This document shows, piece after piece, positions 46,188 to 54,809 of a stretch of 64,000 nt of DNA. Under the pieces are notes generated by a model. The model saw only the letters and a program-made list of their open reading frames with translations, did no database searches and was not told the DNA's origin. The translations under genes were made by a program, and so were the position numbers. The stretch comes from Marinomonas agarivorans (GTDB taxonomy: Bacteria > Pseudomonadota > Gammaproteobacteria > Pseudomonadales > Marinomonadaceae): positions 1 to 64,000 of the forward strand of contig NHNK02000013.1 in the NCBI GenBank assembly GCA_002173415.2. The letters are read 5' to 3'. How positions within the stretch are numbered: the first letter of the stretch is position 1; each line of letters begins with the position of its first letter.

Positions 46188-46347
46188 ATTAATGGCCGCT
46201 GTAAATACTAAAAGTTGAAGCTGGCAATCATAACTAGCACAAATAGCGGTATGACGGCGGTGCCAGCTCCTTCACAAATAACGATGATTAAGACAATTAG
46301 GTATCGCTTCCCTGAAAGAATTGCCTCTTTACTTTTCTCTAAATTTT

Positions 46348-47556
46348 CTAAAGCAAACCAGACTCTTTGGCAGTAGAAAGATAATCTTCCTCCACTGCTT
46401 TTAGTGTTTCTTCGGCAGTTTTCTGGCCGGTTAAATAATCAGAAATGTTTTTACCTAACGCAGTATGAATTAAGCCGACATTCGCCGTTAATGGATAACT
46501 TGGCGTTCTGTTAACCGCATTTTCAATTGCGCCATTACTTAACCTTGTTGGTTTATAACCTTTGATTAACCAAATTGCGGCGTCGGTATTGGCTTGTACC
46601 ATTTGCTCATCTAGACCTTCTAAAGCAACTTTAAAGGCATTTTCTGCTTCTTGATCGGTAATGTTTGTCGCAATGGTAATACCATCCCACCACATGGTAC
46701 TGGCTGGGTGTCCATCTGGAATGGACTTTGGCGCCGCTGCCATATAAACCTTTCCAACAACTTGAGATTCTTCTTTATTATCCATCGCTGTCGCTCGAGT
46801 TGCCCAAAGGTTTGCCATAGCGATAGTGCCTTGTTGGAGCTGTTTTTGCACAAAAGTAGAGTCGGATATCAAGTATTCTGGATCCATGTACTCTGTGAGT
46901 TGTTTCATGAGTTTCAGGGTATTGATACCTGCTTCGTTATTCACATTAGGTTGATTACCATCAAATAAACTCGTACCAAACCCCATGTACATGTTGATGA
47001 ATTCCATGGCGAGGTTCCAACCGGTTTTGTAGGTACCACCTAGTGGATATTGTACGATGCCCGCTTGTTGAATTTTTTCGGCGACAGTCAACACTTCTTG
47101 CCATGTTGTTGGGACTTGTGCGCCAACCTGATCCAGAATATCTTGGCGATACATTAGATGCTGGGTATTGATCATCATAGCGATGGCCATCACTTTGCCA
47201 TCAACCTGAATAAATTGGTTCGCATTTAATTGTTGGCCATATTTTGCGACTAAATCGTCTAATGGACGAATAAGTCCATTATTTAATAACGGCACGAAAG
47301 TACCATTGGCTACGCCACTTACATGATAGAGAGAAGGCTTCGCTGCCAGAGCTGCGCCGACTTTGGTTCTAAATTCGGCATCCAACGTTGAGCTGACATT
47401 ACCGCATTCTGCCATTGCTTGGGTAACGGCTTTCCAAGCAGGGAAACTGCCAGAAATCATTTTAACTTCTTGCGTGTTTTCAAAGGCACAATCAGCGTAG
47501 GCAACACTGCTTAATGAACCTAAAAAAAGGAGAGCGCTAACGGTAAGTTTTTTCAT
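46348..47556 (-). CDS. ABC sugar-type solute-binding protein (family 1)
   Basis: A 402-residue periplasmic protein with signal MKKLTVSALLFLGSLSSVAYA. The family-1 pattern is kept: VSGVANGTFVPLLNNGLIRPLDDLVAKYG, MYRQDILDQVGAQVPTTWQEVLTVAEKI, a long hinge with TSLFDGNQPNVNNEAGINTLKLMKQL, and MWWDGITIATN. Ligands of this family are sugars, polyols or their phosphates. Two cysteines (C23, C51) may form a disulfide. It is second in the operon, after the ATPase gene. Confidence 0.9.
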   Translation of the reverse strand: MKKLTVSALLFLGSLSSVAYADCAFENTQEVKMISGSFPAWKAVTQAMAECGNVSSTLDAEFRTKVGAALAAKPSLYHVSGVANGTFVPLLNNGLIRPLDDLVAKYGQQLNANQFIQVDGKVMAIAMMINTQHLMYRQDILDQVGAQVPTTWQEVLTVAEKIQQAGIVQYPLGGTYKTGWNLAMEFINMYMGFGTSLFDGNQPNVNNEAGINTLKLMKQLTEYMDPEYLISDSTFVQKQLQQGTIAMANLWATRATAMDNKEESQVVGKVYMAAAPKSIPDGHPASTMWWDGITIATNITDQEAENAFKVALEGLDEQMVQANTDAAIWLIKGYKPTRLSNGAIENAVNRTPSYPLTANVGLIHTALGKNISDYLTGQKTAEETLKAVEEDYLSTAKESGLL

Positions 47557-47615
47557 AACTGGATTTCCTCTCTTAATCTATTGCTGTTAAAGGCGTTTTT
47601 TTGCCCTGCGTTTTT

Positions 47616-48695
47616 TTACACACTAATACGGGCACCGTTCTCTTTGCTGAACCAGTGTCTTGCTTCGGGTGGTACGATAAAACTAACGGTTTGTCCTATC
47701 TCTGCTCTAAAGGTTTTTTCTGCTTTGGCAATCAGCAGAGCCTGACCCACTTTGATGGATATTAGAGTGGAATCCCCAAGCATTTCGACACTGTAAACTG
47801 GTGCGAAAATATGCCCTTCCGAATTAGCCGTATCGTGTTGATCTGTTGGGATCGTAACTTGAATATCTTCGGCTCTAAAGCCAATCGTTACCGCGTCTGG
47901 TAATCCACTTGGTAGCTGATCTATCTGGGTGTGTTCCGTCACAAACTTACCATCAATAATTTTGCCATCTAGTAAATTCATGGCAGGGGAACCAATAAAA
48001 CCGGCCACGAAGGTGTTGGCAGGTGTGTCATAGATTTCGGTAGGGGTACCTAACTGTTGTAATTCTCCCATGCTCATTACAACGACTCTGTCGGCCAAGG
48101 TCATGGCTTCAATTTGATCGTGTGTAACGTAAATGGTGGTAGTTTGTAGGGAGTGCTGTAGATGCTTTATTTGGGCTCGGGTGGAGACTCTGAGTTTGGC
48201 GTCAAGGTTGGATAAGGGCTCATCCATAAGAAACACATTGGGTTCCCTGACAATGGCTCTGGCTAACGCAACTCGTTGACGTTGGCCACCTGATAACTCT
48301 TTAGGGTAGCGATCTAATAAGGGGCCAAGCTCTACCATATCAGCCGCTTTTCTAACACGACTGTCGTGTGTTTCGGCTGCCACTTTGCGAATTTTGAGAG
48401 GAAAGCGAATATTCTCGTAAACGGTGAGATTGGGGTATAAACCATAACTTTGGAATACCATCGCAATGTCTCGGTCTTTCGGCTCTAGGCCATTAACACA
48501 AGTATCACCGATGTAAATTTCTCCTTCGGTTGGGTCTTCTAATCCAGCGATCATGCGCATGGTGGTTGTTTTTCCGCAGCCTGATGGCCCAAGAAATACG
48601 ATAAATTCTCGATCAGCGATATCTAAACTGAAATCTTTTACACCCGTCGTAGAGCCCCAGCGTTTGCAAATGTTTTTAAGTTGTATTTGGGCCAT
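47616..48695 (-). CDS. ugpC: Sugar-type ABC ATPase (UgpC/MalK family)
   Basis: A 359-residue ATPase from the ATG at 48695 (MAQIQLKNICKRWG). The frame extends upstream to 48743 but that would run through the operator. Walker A is GPSGCGKTT, the signature LSGGQRQRVALARAI, Walker B VFLMDEPLSNLDAKLR, and the C-terminal regulatory domain is of the MalK/UgpC type. It is the first gene of the operon, 22 bp after the LacI-type operator, an order (ATPase first) unusual for this class. The symbol denotes the family, not glycerol-phosphate transport. Confidence 0.92.
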   Translation of the reverse strand: MAQIQLKNICKRWGSTTGVKDFSLDIADREFIVFLGPSGCGKTTTMRMIAGLEDPTEGEIYIGDTCVNGLEPKDRDIAMVFQSYGLYPNLTVYENIRFPLKIRKVAAETHDSRVRKAADMVELGPLLDRYPKELSGGQRQRVALARAIVREPNVFLMDEPLSNLDAKLRVSTRAQIKHLQHSLQTTTIYVTHDQIEAMTLADRVVVMSMGELQQLGTPTEIYDTPANTFVAGFIGSPAMNLLDGKIIDGKFVTEHTQIDQLPSGLPDAVTIGFRAEDIQVTIPTDQHDTANSEGHIFAPVYSVEMLGDSTLISIKVGQALLIAKAEKTFRAEIGQTVSFIVPPEARHWFSKENGARISV

Positions 48696-48716
48696 ATGCT
48701 GACTCGCTTGCCTTTT

Positions 48717-48732
48717 TTGAATACGTATGCAA
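48717..48732. promoter_or_regulatory. LacI-type operator before the ABC-SnoaL operon
   Basis: TTGAATACGTATGCAA is identical over 16 bp to the site at 35662-35677 before the HisD-like operon. It links both operons to one regulator, presumably the LacI-family protein encoded at 40043-41062. Confidence 0.82.
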
Positions 48733-48808
48733 TAAATAATCACACTTTTTTCTTACTTGCAATATATTTTTTACATTGCTGTCACAAACGAAACTTTGCG
48801 AATACTTC

Positions 48809-48840
48809 AAGGTTCAGTAAGAGAAAGGTTCAGTAAGAGA
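48809..48840. repeat. Exact 16-bp tandem duplication
   Basis: AAGGTTCAGTAAGAGA occurs twice without a gap in the divergent region between the ABC operon and the fourth SnoaL-like gene. Confidence 0.9.
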
Positions 48841-48906
48841 GGCTTTGAAATTTGATAGCATCGTTTATTTTGTTGCAGATAATCTGCTATTGGAGAATGA
48901 TTTTTT

Positions 48907-49923
48907 ATGGCATCACATAGCCAAAATAGTGCAATTGTTAGTCAATTTCGTGAGGCGTTATACGATTTTTCTGAAGTGTCTCTAGCCGATGTAATAAAAC
49001 AAACTGTGGCAGAGGATGCGTTACTGCAATTTTCTTTTCCCTTTGAAACTCTGTCCTCTAGAGATGAGTTGATGGGCCGTATCTATTCACCTTTATCTAA
49101 GGCATTTGATGGTTTAGAGCGGCGCGATACGATTGTGATGGCGGGCGCCTCAAATCATGCCAGTAATTGGGTGGGATGTTGTGGCTATTATACAGGTTCC
49201 TTTGATGCGCCTTGGTTAGATATTCCGCCAACGTATCATCAAGTTAGTATGCGTTTTCATGAGTTTTTCCGTCTAGAAAATAACAAAATCGTTGAAATGC
49301 AAATGTTGTGGGATATTCCAGAAGTGATGATGCAGGCTGGAGTCTGGCCTTTGTCACCTAGTCTTGGTCGTGAATGGCATGTGCCAAGCCCTGCAACTCA
49401 AGATGGTATTATCTCATGCGATAACCAAAAGGGAGCGCTGAGTTATCAAGTGGTAAGTGATATGTGTGCCGCATTAGGTAATTTTGCCCAAGGTGGTGTT
49501 GAAGCGATGGCGCTAGAGCAATATTGGCACCCTCATTGCAGCTGGTACGGTCCATCAGGCATCGGAACGGCTAGAGGCATCAGAGGCTTTCGCAACTGGC
49601 ATCAAATCCCTTTTTTGAAAGCCATGCCTAATCGAATTGGTGATACCGAAAAAGGCTATTTATTTGCGCAAAATGATTATGTGGCATTTACTGCTTGGCC
49701 CGGAATGCAAATGACGATTAGCCATGGTGGATGGCTTGGCATAGCGCCCTCTAATCAGAAAATTACCATGCGCAGTTTGGACTTCTGGCGAGTAGAGAAG
49801 GGCAAAATTCGAGAGAATTGGGTTTTGATTGACTTGTTAGATGTGTATCACCAGATTGGCGTAGATGTGTTTGGACGCATGAAAGAGCTGACAAAAGCTA
49901 GAACGGGTTTTTTTGAACGCTAA
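48907..49923 (+). CDS. Two-domain SnoaL-like (NTF2-fold) protein, divergent paralogue
   Basis: A 338-residue protein similar in layout to the one at 41229-42239. The first half has FSFPFETLSSRDELMGRIYSPLSKAFDGLERRDTIVMAG, the second CSWYGPSGIGTARGIRGFRNWHQIPFLKAM, then HGGWLGIAPSNQKITMRSLDFWRVEKGKIRENWVLIDLLDVYHQIGVDVF. WYGPSGIG here matches WYGPAGVG in the paralogue. It is transcribed away from the ABC operon and may share its promoter region and control. Function unknown. Confidence 0.82.
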   Translation: MASHSQNSAIVSQFREALYDFSEVSLADVIKQTVAEDALLQFSFPFETLSSRDELMGRIYSPLSKAFDGLERRDTIVMAGASNHASNWVGCCGYYTGSFDAPWLDIPPTYHQVSMRFHEFFRLENNKIVEMQMLWDIPEVMMQAGVWPLSPSLGREWHVPSPATQDGIISCDNQKGALSYQVVSDMCAALGNFAQGGVEAMALEQYWHPHCSWYGPSGIGTARGIRGFRNWHQIPFLKAMPNRIGDTEKGYLFAQNDYVAFTAWPGMQMTISHGGWLGIAPSNQKITMRSLDFWRVEKGKIRENWVLIDLLDVYHQIGVDVFGRMKELTKARTGFFER

Positions 49924-50005
49924 AAAGCATGCGTTTTTTACAGCTACAGCTGAGATGTAAAGCTAAGCAAGAAGGGCAAACAAAGCGATAACAATACGCT
50001 AGGTG

Positions 50006-50530
50006 TTAATGACTAACAGGGTGTTTTTGTAACTTTCTTTGTAATGTTCTTCTATGCATACCCAATGCTCTAGCCGTGGCCGAGATATTGCCATTATTTT
50101 CTGCCATGATGCGCTGAATATGTTCCCACTCCATGCGATCAACTGAAAGAGGCTTTTCTTCAATATCTACGTCTTCTGCTTTATGGCCAGTGAGGGCGGC
50201 ATAAATATCATCGCCGGCGGCAGGTTTGCATAAGTAATCTTGGGCGCCTCGTTTAATGGCTTCAACCGTAGTCGCAATACTAGCGTAACCAGTGAGTACT
50301 ACCACATTGAGATCTGGTTGAATGGTCAGCAACTTGGTTAAGGTATTAAGACCAGACTCTTTATCGAGTTTTAAATCTAGCGTCGCATAATCGAATTTTT
50401 GTTCTTGCAGACAGTTGCAAGCTTGTTCTGTATTACTGGCTGTGGTCACCATTAAACCACGACGCTCCATTGCTCGCTTTAATGTCGACATCAGTACATC
50501 ATCGTCATCAATTATGAGTAGTTTCTTCAT
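50006..50530 (-). CDS. regA: RegA/PrrA-type redox response regulator
   Basis: A 174-residue protein. The receiver domain runs from residue 1 to about 120 with the acidic pocket IDDDD, the likely phospho-acceptor D52 in ATLDLKLD, and K102 in YLCKPA. A short Fis-like helix-turn-helix ends the protein (NISATARALGMHRRTLQRKLQKHPV). This is the ActR/RegA/PrrA/RoxR form, with no sigma-54 domain. It lies 68 bp after the regB gene and is co-transcribed. In relatives it controls respiration and carbon or nitrogen use in response to redox state. Confidence 0.92.
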   Translation of the reverse strand: MKKLLIIDDDDVLMSTLKRAMERRGLMVTTASNTEQACNCLQEQKFDYATLDLKLDKESGLNTLTKLLTIQPDLNVVVLTGYASIATTVEAIKRGAQDYLCKPAAGDDIYAALTGHKAEDVDIEEKPLSVDRMEWEHIQRIMAENNGNISATARALGMHRRTLQRKLQKHPVSH

Positions 50531-50598
50531 GTGTGTTATGCGTCCTCAACTGAGTTAATTCGCAACGTACTAGTATGTATTTTTAATAGTATGCGTTT

Positions 50599-51849
50599 TC
50601 AAAATCCTGTTTTTTCAAGTGGAATGGCGATTTCAGTTAATGTGCCACCTTCTTCCACTGGGTAGAGAGCAACCGTGCCGCCGCGACGGGAAAGAGAAGC
50701 ATTCGATAAAAAGAACCCAATTCCCATACCATCTTTTGTCGTTGTTAATTCTTGCCCTAAACGTTCTAGCACTTGGCTCGAAATACCGGCGCCGTGATCC
50801 TGTATTTTAATGATGAACTTTTCCGTATTCCAGCTCACATTAATTTGGATGTTTTCTGGATTTGCGTCAGCAGCATTATTCAGCAAATTTAATAACGCCT
50901 GATCAAGGGTAGGGTCGACTCGAATAATGGCCGAGTTAGTGAGATTGGCAATGTCGACGTTCATAATGACATCAGGCCGAATAAGTTGCCATTTGTCTAA
51001 AATTCCTTGTAAATAATCGACCGCATTCGTTGTCTCATTATGCCAATGGCTATTGACTCTGGCTTCTTCTGACAGCTTGCGCAAAATACTTGAGCATTTT
51101 TCTATTTGCTGTTTGAGTTGCCTTATATCTTCATTTAAATCTGCATCGCCTTTGGCATCAACCAGTAATTCCTCAACAATTAACTTCATACTATTTAGAG
51201 GGGAGCCTAACTCGTGAGCGGTACCGGCGGCGTGAGTGGCAATAGCTAGTACTTGTTCGTCTTGCAGTAAGTGTTCGCGGCTGTGAGAAAGCCATTTTTG
51301 TTGGCGAATCATGTAACCGATAATATGAGAGACGAATAAACTGATGAACAAGGCACACATGACAAAATTAAACCACAGGGCAAAATGCGATACGGTAAGG
51401 TTTAAGTGTGTTTCTTCAAACTCGGGTAAAGGATGGTTAGAGAAAGACAAAAAACTAAATGCGATAATGCAACTTGTTGTCAGTATCAAAACATAGCGTA
51501 AAGGCAGTACAACAGCCGCAATACTAATAGGTACGAGATAATAAAAAATAAACGGATTATCACTCCCTCCTGTCAGATAAAACAAGATGGACAATTCCCC
51601 TACATCTAATAACAACTGTAGTAAATAAGAACGAGGGCCTGGCAATGTTGGATTGCGTAATTGAATCCAGAGAATGCCATTAATTAGGGCATAAACAGCA
51701 ATCACTGCACCCATGAAGGCAATATTTGATACCGTGTCGAAAAATAAGAAAAGGGTTAAAACCGCACTGGCTTGCCCAATAATCGCTAGCGCTCTAAGTT
51801 GAAGTAAGATGCGCCAATTATGTCGTGGTTCCAATGCAGGGTTTAGCAT
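50599..51849 (-). CDS. regB: RegB/PrrB-type redox sensor kinase
   Basis: A 416-residue membrane histidine kinase with about six membrane segments. The quinone-binding motif GGSDNPF lies at residues 94-100. The H-box is GTAHELGSPLNS with H212. The redox cysteine of RegB is kept as C252 in QIEKCSSIL. The ATPase part has LLNLLNNAADANPENI and DHGAGIS...GMGIGFFLSNASLSRRGG. All diagnostic RegB features are present. It is transcribed before regA and diverges from the ketosynthase gene. Confidence 0.94.
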   Translation of the reverse strand: MLNPALEPRHNWRILLQLRALAIIGQASAVLTLFLFFDTVSNIAFMGAVIAVYALINGILWIQLRNPTLPGPRSYLLQLLLDVGELSILFYLTGGSDNPFIFYYLVPISIAAVVLPLRYVLILTTSCIIAFSFLSFSNHPLPEFEETHLNLTVSHFALWFNFVMCALFISLFVSHIIGYMIRQQKWLSHSREHLLQDEQVLAIATHAAGTAHELGSPLNSMKLIVEELLVDAKGDADLNEDIRQLKQQIEKCSSILRKLSEEARVNSHWHNETTNAVDYLQGILDKWQLIRPDVIMNVDIANLTNSAIIRVDPTLDQALLNLLNNAADANPENIQINVSWNTEKFIIKIQDHGAGISSQVLERLGQELTTTKDGMGIGFFLSNASLSRRGGTVALYPVEEGGTLTEIAIPLEKTGF

Positions 51850-52084
51850 AGTCTCTCCTTACTTTTTTCTATAGCCTAATGATAGTTGAATATATCTGCA
51901 AACAAGAGTTTGGTCGCACAATTCTGCGAAACCTATCTTTAAAATTACAATTCAAGATTAAAAAAATTGCACCTATTATTAGTCTTGTAGTCCTAGAGAG
52001 AAAGCTTACTTGTTCGAAACATCTACTCATTGATTGAACAGCTTGTAATAGAAGCAAAAACTTGTTGCAGAGGGCAGTAAAACA

Positions 52085-53233
52085 TTGAAACAGGTATATA
52101 TAAACAGCACAGGTGCTTATTTGCCAGGGCCTGCCATTGGTAACGATGAAATGGAAGACATTCTAGGCTTGGTTGAAGGCAAGAAGAGCCGCCTGAAAAA
52201 TAAAATCTTAAAATCCAATGGTATTCAGCAGCGACACTACGCCATGGACAGACATCAAAATACGACCATCTCTAACAGTGCGATGGCAGCAAAAGCCGGT
52301 GAGCAATGTTTACAAGATAGTGTTTTAGCAAAACAGAAAATAGACATGCTTAGTTGTGCAACTAGTCAAGGCGATCTTGTTTTACCCGGCTTTGGTAGCA
52401 TGGTGCAGGCAGAATTGGGTTTGTCCGCAGTTGAACTCCATACTAGTCATGGCATTTGCTCCAGCAGTATGATGGCTTTGAAAGCTGCGTTTGCCAATAT
52501 AAAAAGTGAAGAAAACAGTAATGCATTAGTTGTGGCAAGTGAACTGGCTTCACGTCTGTTTAAACACACACGTTACGAACAAGTTCAAGGAAAAGCCATT
52601 GACTTTAATGCTGAATTTTTACGGTGGATGTTATCGGATGGCGCAGGTGCATTATTGTTGGAAGATAAGCCAAACACACGCCAACAAAGCCTTCGTATTG
52701 ATTGGATAAAGAGTGTTTCCCATGCGGATGTTTACCCAGTATGTATGAGTGTTGGCTACCCACAACAGAATGATGATGTGCAAGATAATAGAACATGGCA
52801 AGACTATGCGACTTACGCAGAAGCAGAGCAAGCTGGTGCGCTTTTACTGCGTCAAGATGTGCGGTTGCTGGATAATATTGTTGCTGTTGGTGTTCAAGGT
52901 TTTGTGCAACTTATTCAAAAAAATTATGTGCAACCTGATGCCATAAATCACGTCCTTTGTCACTTTTCATCCAAATACTTCAAAAGCAAAATTATGGAAC
53001 TACTTAATATGGCTGGTATCGCTATACCTGAATCCAAGTGGTACACCAATCTGTATGAGCGAGGCAATACCGGCTGTGCTTCTATCTTTATTATGTTGGA
53101 TGAGTTTCTGAAAACGAACCATCTCAAAGCAGGTGAAAAAATCCTCTGTATGGTGCCAGAAAGTGGCCGTTTTAATTGCGCTTATATGCAATTAACCGTT
53201 GTTGATCCCATGACAGAAAAAGAATCAGTATGA
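52085..53233 (+). CDS. DarB/StlD-like beta-ketoacyl synthase III
   Basis: A 382-residue thiolase-fold condensing enzyme with the full KAS III triad: C125 in SHGICSSSMMAL, H293 in VLCHFSSKYF and N328 in YERGNTGCASIF. The N-terminus (YINSTGAYLPGPAIGNDEMEDILGLV...LKNKILKSNGIQQRHYAMD) resembles the DarB/StlD group that makes dialkylresorcinols or cyclohexanediones rather than housekeeping FabH. The start is TTG at 52085 with AGAGGG upstream; no nearby ATG fits. The next gene, 47 bp on, encodes a haem-oxygenase-like diiron protein. No DarA-type aromatase is nearby. The product is unknown. Confidence 0.85.
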   Translation: MKQVYINSTGAYLPGPAIGNDEMEDILGLVEGKKSRLKNKILKSNGIQQRHYAMDRHQNTTISNSAMAAKAGEQCLQDSVLAKQKIDMLSCATSQGDLVLPGFGSMVQAELGLSAVELHTSHGICSSSMMALKAAFANIKSEENSNALVVASELASRLFKHTRYEQVQGKAIDFNAEFLRWMLSDGAGALLLEDKPNTRQQSLRIDWIKSVSHADVYPVCMSVGYPQQNDDVQDNRTWQDYATYAEAEQAGALLLRQDVRLLDNIVAVGVQGFVQLIQKNYVQPDAINHVLCHFSSKYFKSKIMELLNMAGIAIPESKWYTNLYERGNTGCASIFIMLDEFLKTNHLKAGEKILCMVPESGRFNCAYMQLTVVDPMTEKESV

Positions 53234-53280
53234 CAAGCAAGTTTTCTCATTTTATTCGATAAATTTTTATAGGTACGTTT

Positions 53281-53964
53281 ATGGAACAGCTAGTATTAAC
53301 TCCAACTGGTAAACAGTGTTTACAATCCCTTTTACAAGTATGGCTAGACTTTGATTTAACACTGAGTAAGGTGCCAATTGTACAAAGGCTAGAACAAGAG
53401 CGTCTGAGTTTAGAAGATTACCAACGTTTGCTAGTGGACTTACGGCAACAAGTTATTGAAGGCGCTCGCTGGATTACTCGCGGTGCGTCAAGTTTCGAAC
53501 GCGAATTTGTTGATGTTCGCTCCAACATTATTAGCCATGCCAAAGAAGAGCATAAAGATTACTTATTATTAGAGAAAGATTTTGTCGCAACCGGCGGCGA
53601 CCTCGCTGTTATTCAATCGGGTTCTAAAAATATTGGTACCGAAGCATTACACAGTTTTTTGATGTATCGAGCAAGCTTGCCTAACCCCGTGGATTTAGTT
53701 GGTGCCCGTTGGATCATCGAAGGGCTAGGCAATAAAATGGCAACCAAATGGTCAAAAGCCATTGATCGCCAGTTTTCGTTTGAGCACAGTGTGAGCACTT
53801 TTATGAGCTTTCATGGCAAAAATGACGAAAAACATATGGCTGAATTATATGAATTGATTGATAAAGTTTGCCAATCAGAAAAAGACGTTCAAGCCATTAC
53901 GCAAAGTGCAAAAGTTGTTGCTCGACTGTATTGCCTGCAACTGGAAGAAGTAGATAATCATTAG
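53281..53964 (+). CDS. Haem-oxygenase-like diiron (HDO) protein
   Basis: A 227-residue all-helical protein with the metal pattern of the HDO group (UndA, SznF, CADD): E60 in QQVIEGARW, H86 and E89/E90 in SHAKEEHKDYLLLEKDF, E147 in RWIIEGLGNK, and the closing H178-x3-D182-x2-H185 in FHGKNDEKHMAEL. Such enzymes use two irons and oxygen on fatty acids, amino acids or cofactors. It follows the ketosynthase gene by 47 bp, so an acyl product of that enzyme is a plausible substrate. Length and motifs are complete. Confidence 0.83.
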   Translation: MEQLVLTPTGKQCLQSLLQVWLDFDLTLSKVPIVQRLEQERLSLEDYQRLLVDLRQQVIEGARWITRGASSFEREFVDVRSNIISHAKEEHKDYLLLEKDFVATGGDLAVIQSGSKNIGTEALHSFLMYRASLPNPVDLVGARWIIEGLGNKMATKWSKAIDRQFSFEHSVSTFMSFHGKNDEKHMAELYELIDKVCQSEKDVQAITQSAKVVARLYCLQLEEVDNH

Positions 53965-53992
53965 TTCAATCAACTTCATTCGCGAGGAAAAG

Positions 53993-54397
53993 ATGCATCC
54001 CGACATTGAGCAAAAGTATCAAGTGTATCCTGCTCCCGCGCAGGATATGTTCTTACAACTGCGAGCGTTACTATTTGCTACGGCTGATAATGACATGGAT
54101 TACCCATTAGAAGAAACAACGAAGTGGGGCGAGCCAAGTTATATTATGAAGGGTGGTACGACCATTCGCCTTGATTGGAAAAGTAAAACACCGGATTATT
54201 TTTGTATCTTTTTTAATTGTAAAACAAAGATGGTTGCCACAATAAAAGAACTGTACGGCGACACCTTTCTTTATCAAGGTTCACGAGCAATCATGTTTTC
54301 ACTGGCTGAACCTTTACCTGAACAGGCATTGAAGCATTGCTTTTTCTTCGCAATGCGTTATCACAAACTAAAACATCTTCCTTTACTTGGAGGGTAA
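53993..54397 (+). CDS. DUF1801-like protein
   Basis: A 134-residue protein with DUF1801 character (VYPAPAQDMFLQLRALLFATAD, then ETTKWGEPSYIMKGGTTIRLDWKSKTPDYFCIFFNCKTKMVATIKELYG). This is a small YdhG-like fold of unknown function with a frataxin-like topology. GAGG precedes the ATG. It lies 28 bp after the HDO gene on the same strand, so it may be the third gene of that unit. No enzymatic residues can be named. Confidence 0.8.
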   Translation: MHPDIEQKYQVYPAPAQDMFLQLRALLFATADNDMDYPLEETTKWGEPSYIMKGGTTIRLDWKSKTPDYFCIFFNCKTKMVATIKELYGDTFLYQGSRAIMFSLAEPLPEQALKHCFFFAMRYHKLKHLPLLGG

Positions 54398-54490
54398 TAG
54401 TAGCTATATCAAAGTTTTGATTTTTATGGATAATTCCCTCCTTAAATAACATTTCCATTCAATACAGAATGACATAAGACAAGGATATTT

Positions 54491-54691
54491 ATGAGCTGTA
54501 TTAATCAGTTGTCTTCTCACGCAAAAATAAATTTATTCACTTCTTTATTTTCTGAAAATTATTTCTTATGGATTGGCTCAGGCTTCTCTTACAACTTTGG
54601 TTTTGCAAGTTGGAGTGATGTGCTTGATGAAGTGCGCTTTAAGCTAAACTATCCCGCTAAAATAGATGTACGTTATCCATTAAAATTGTGA
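54491..54691 (+). pseudogene. N-terminal remnant of a SIR2-like protein
   Basis: A 66-residue frame with an AAGGA site. Residues 17-48 (NYFLWIGSGFSYNFGFASWSDVLDEVRFKL) match the opening of SIR2-type NAD-binding domains found in anti-phage systems (G-S/A-G-x-S, then P/A-S-W-x-D/E-L/V-L). Everything beyond about residue 55 is missing: the frame stops, and the downstream 100 bp is AT-rich without further SIR2 sequence. It is most simply the stump of a deleted defence gene. A genuine small protein is less likely. Confidence 0.6.
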
Positions 54692-54809
54692 TCTATCTAT
54701 AAGTGTTTTATATAAAAAACTGATCAGATTTATAAAATCAATTAATTATATTTTTTACTTGATTCCACTTAAGCTAATTGTTATCGCAACGTAAATAAGG
54801 GGAACTAGG

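Noticed and set aside
47616-48695. Glycerol-3-phosphate uptake (ugp) operon
   Set aside because: The ATPase resembles UgpC, but the accompanying permease extensions, the SnoaL genes and the shared LacI operator do not fit ugp.
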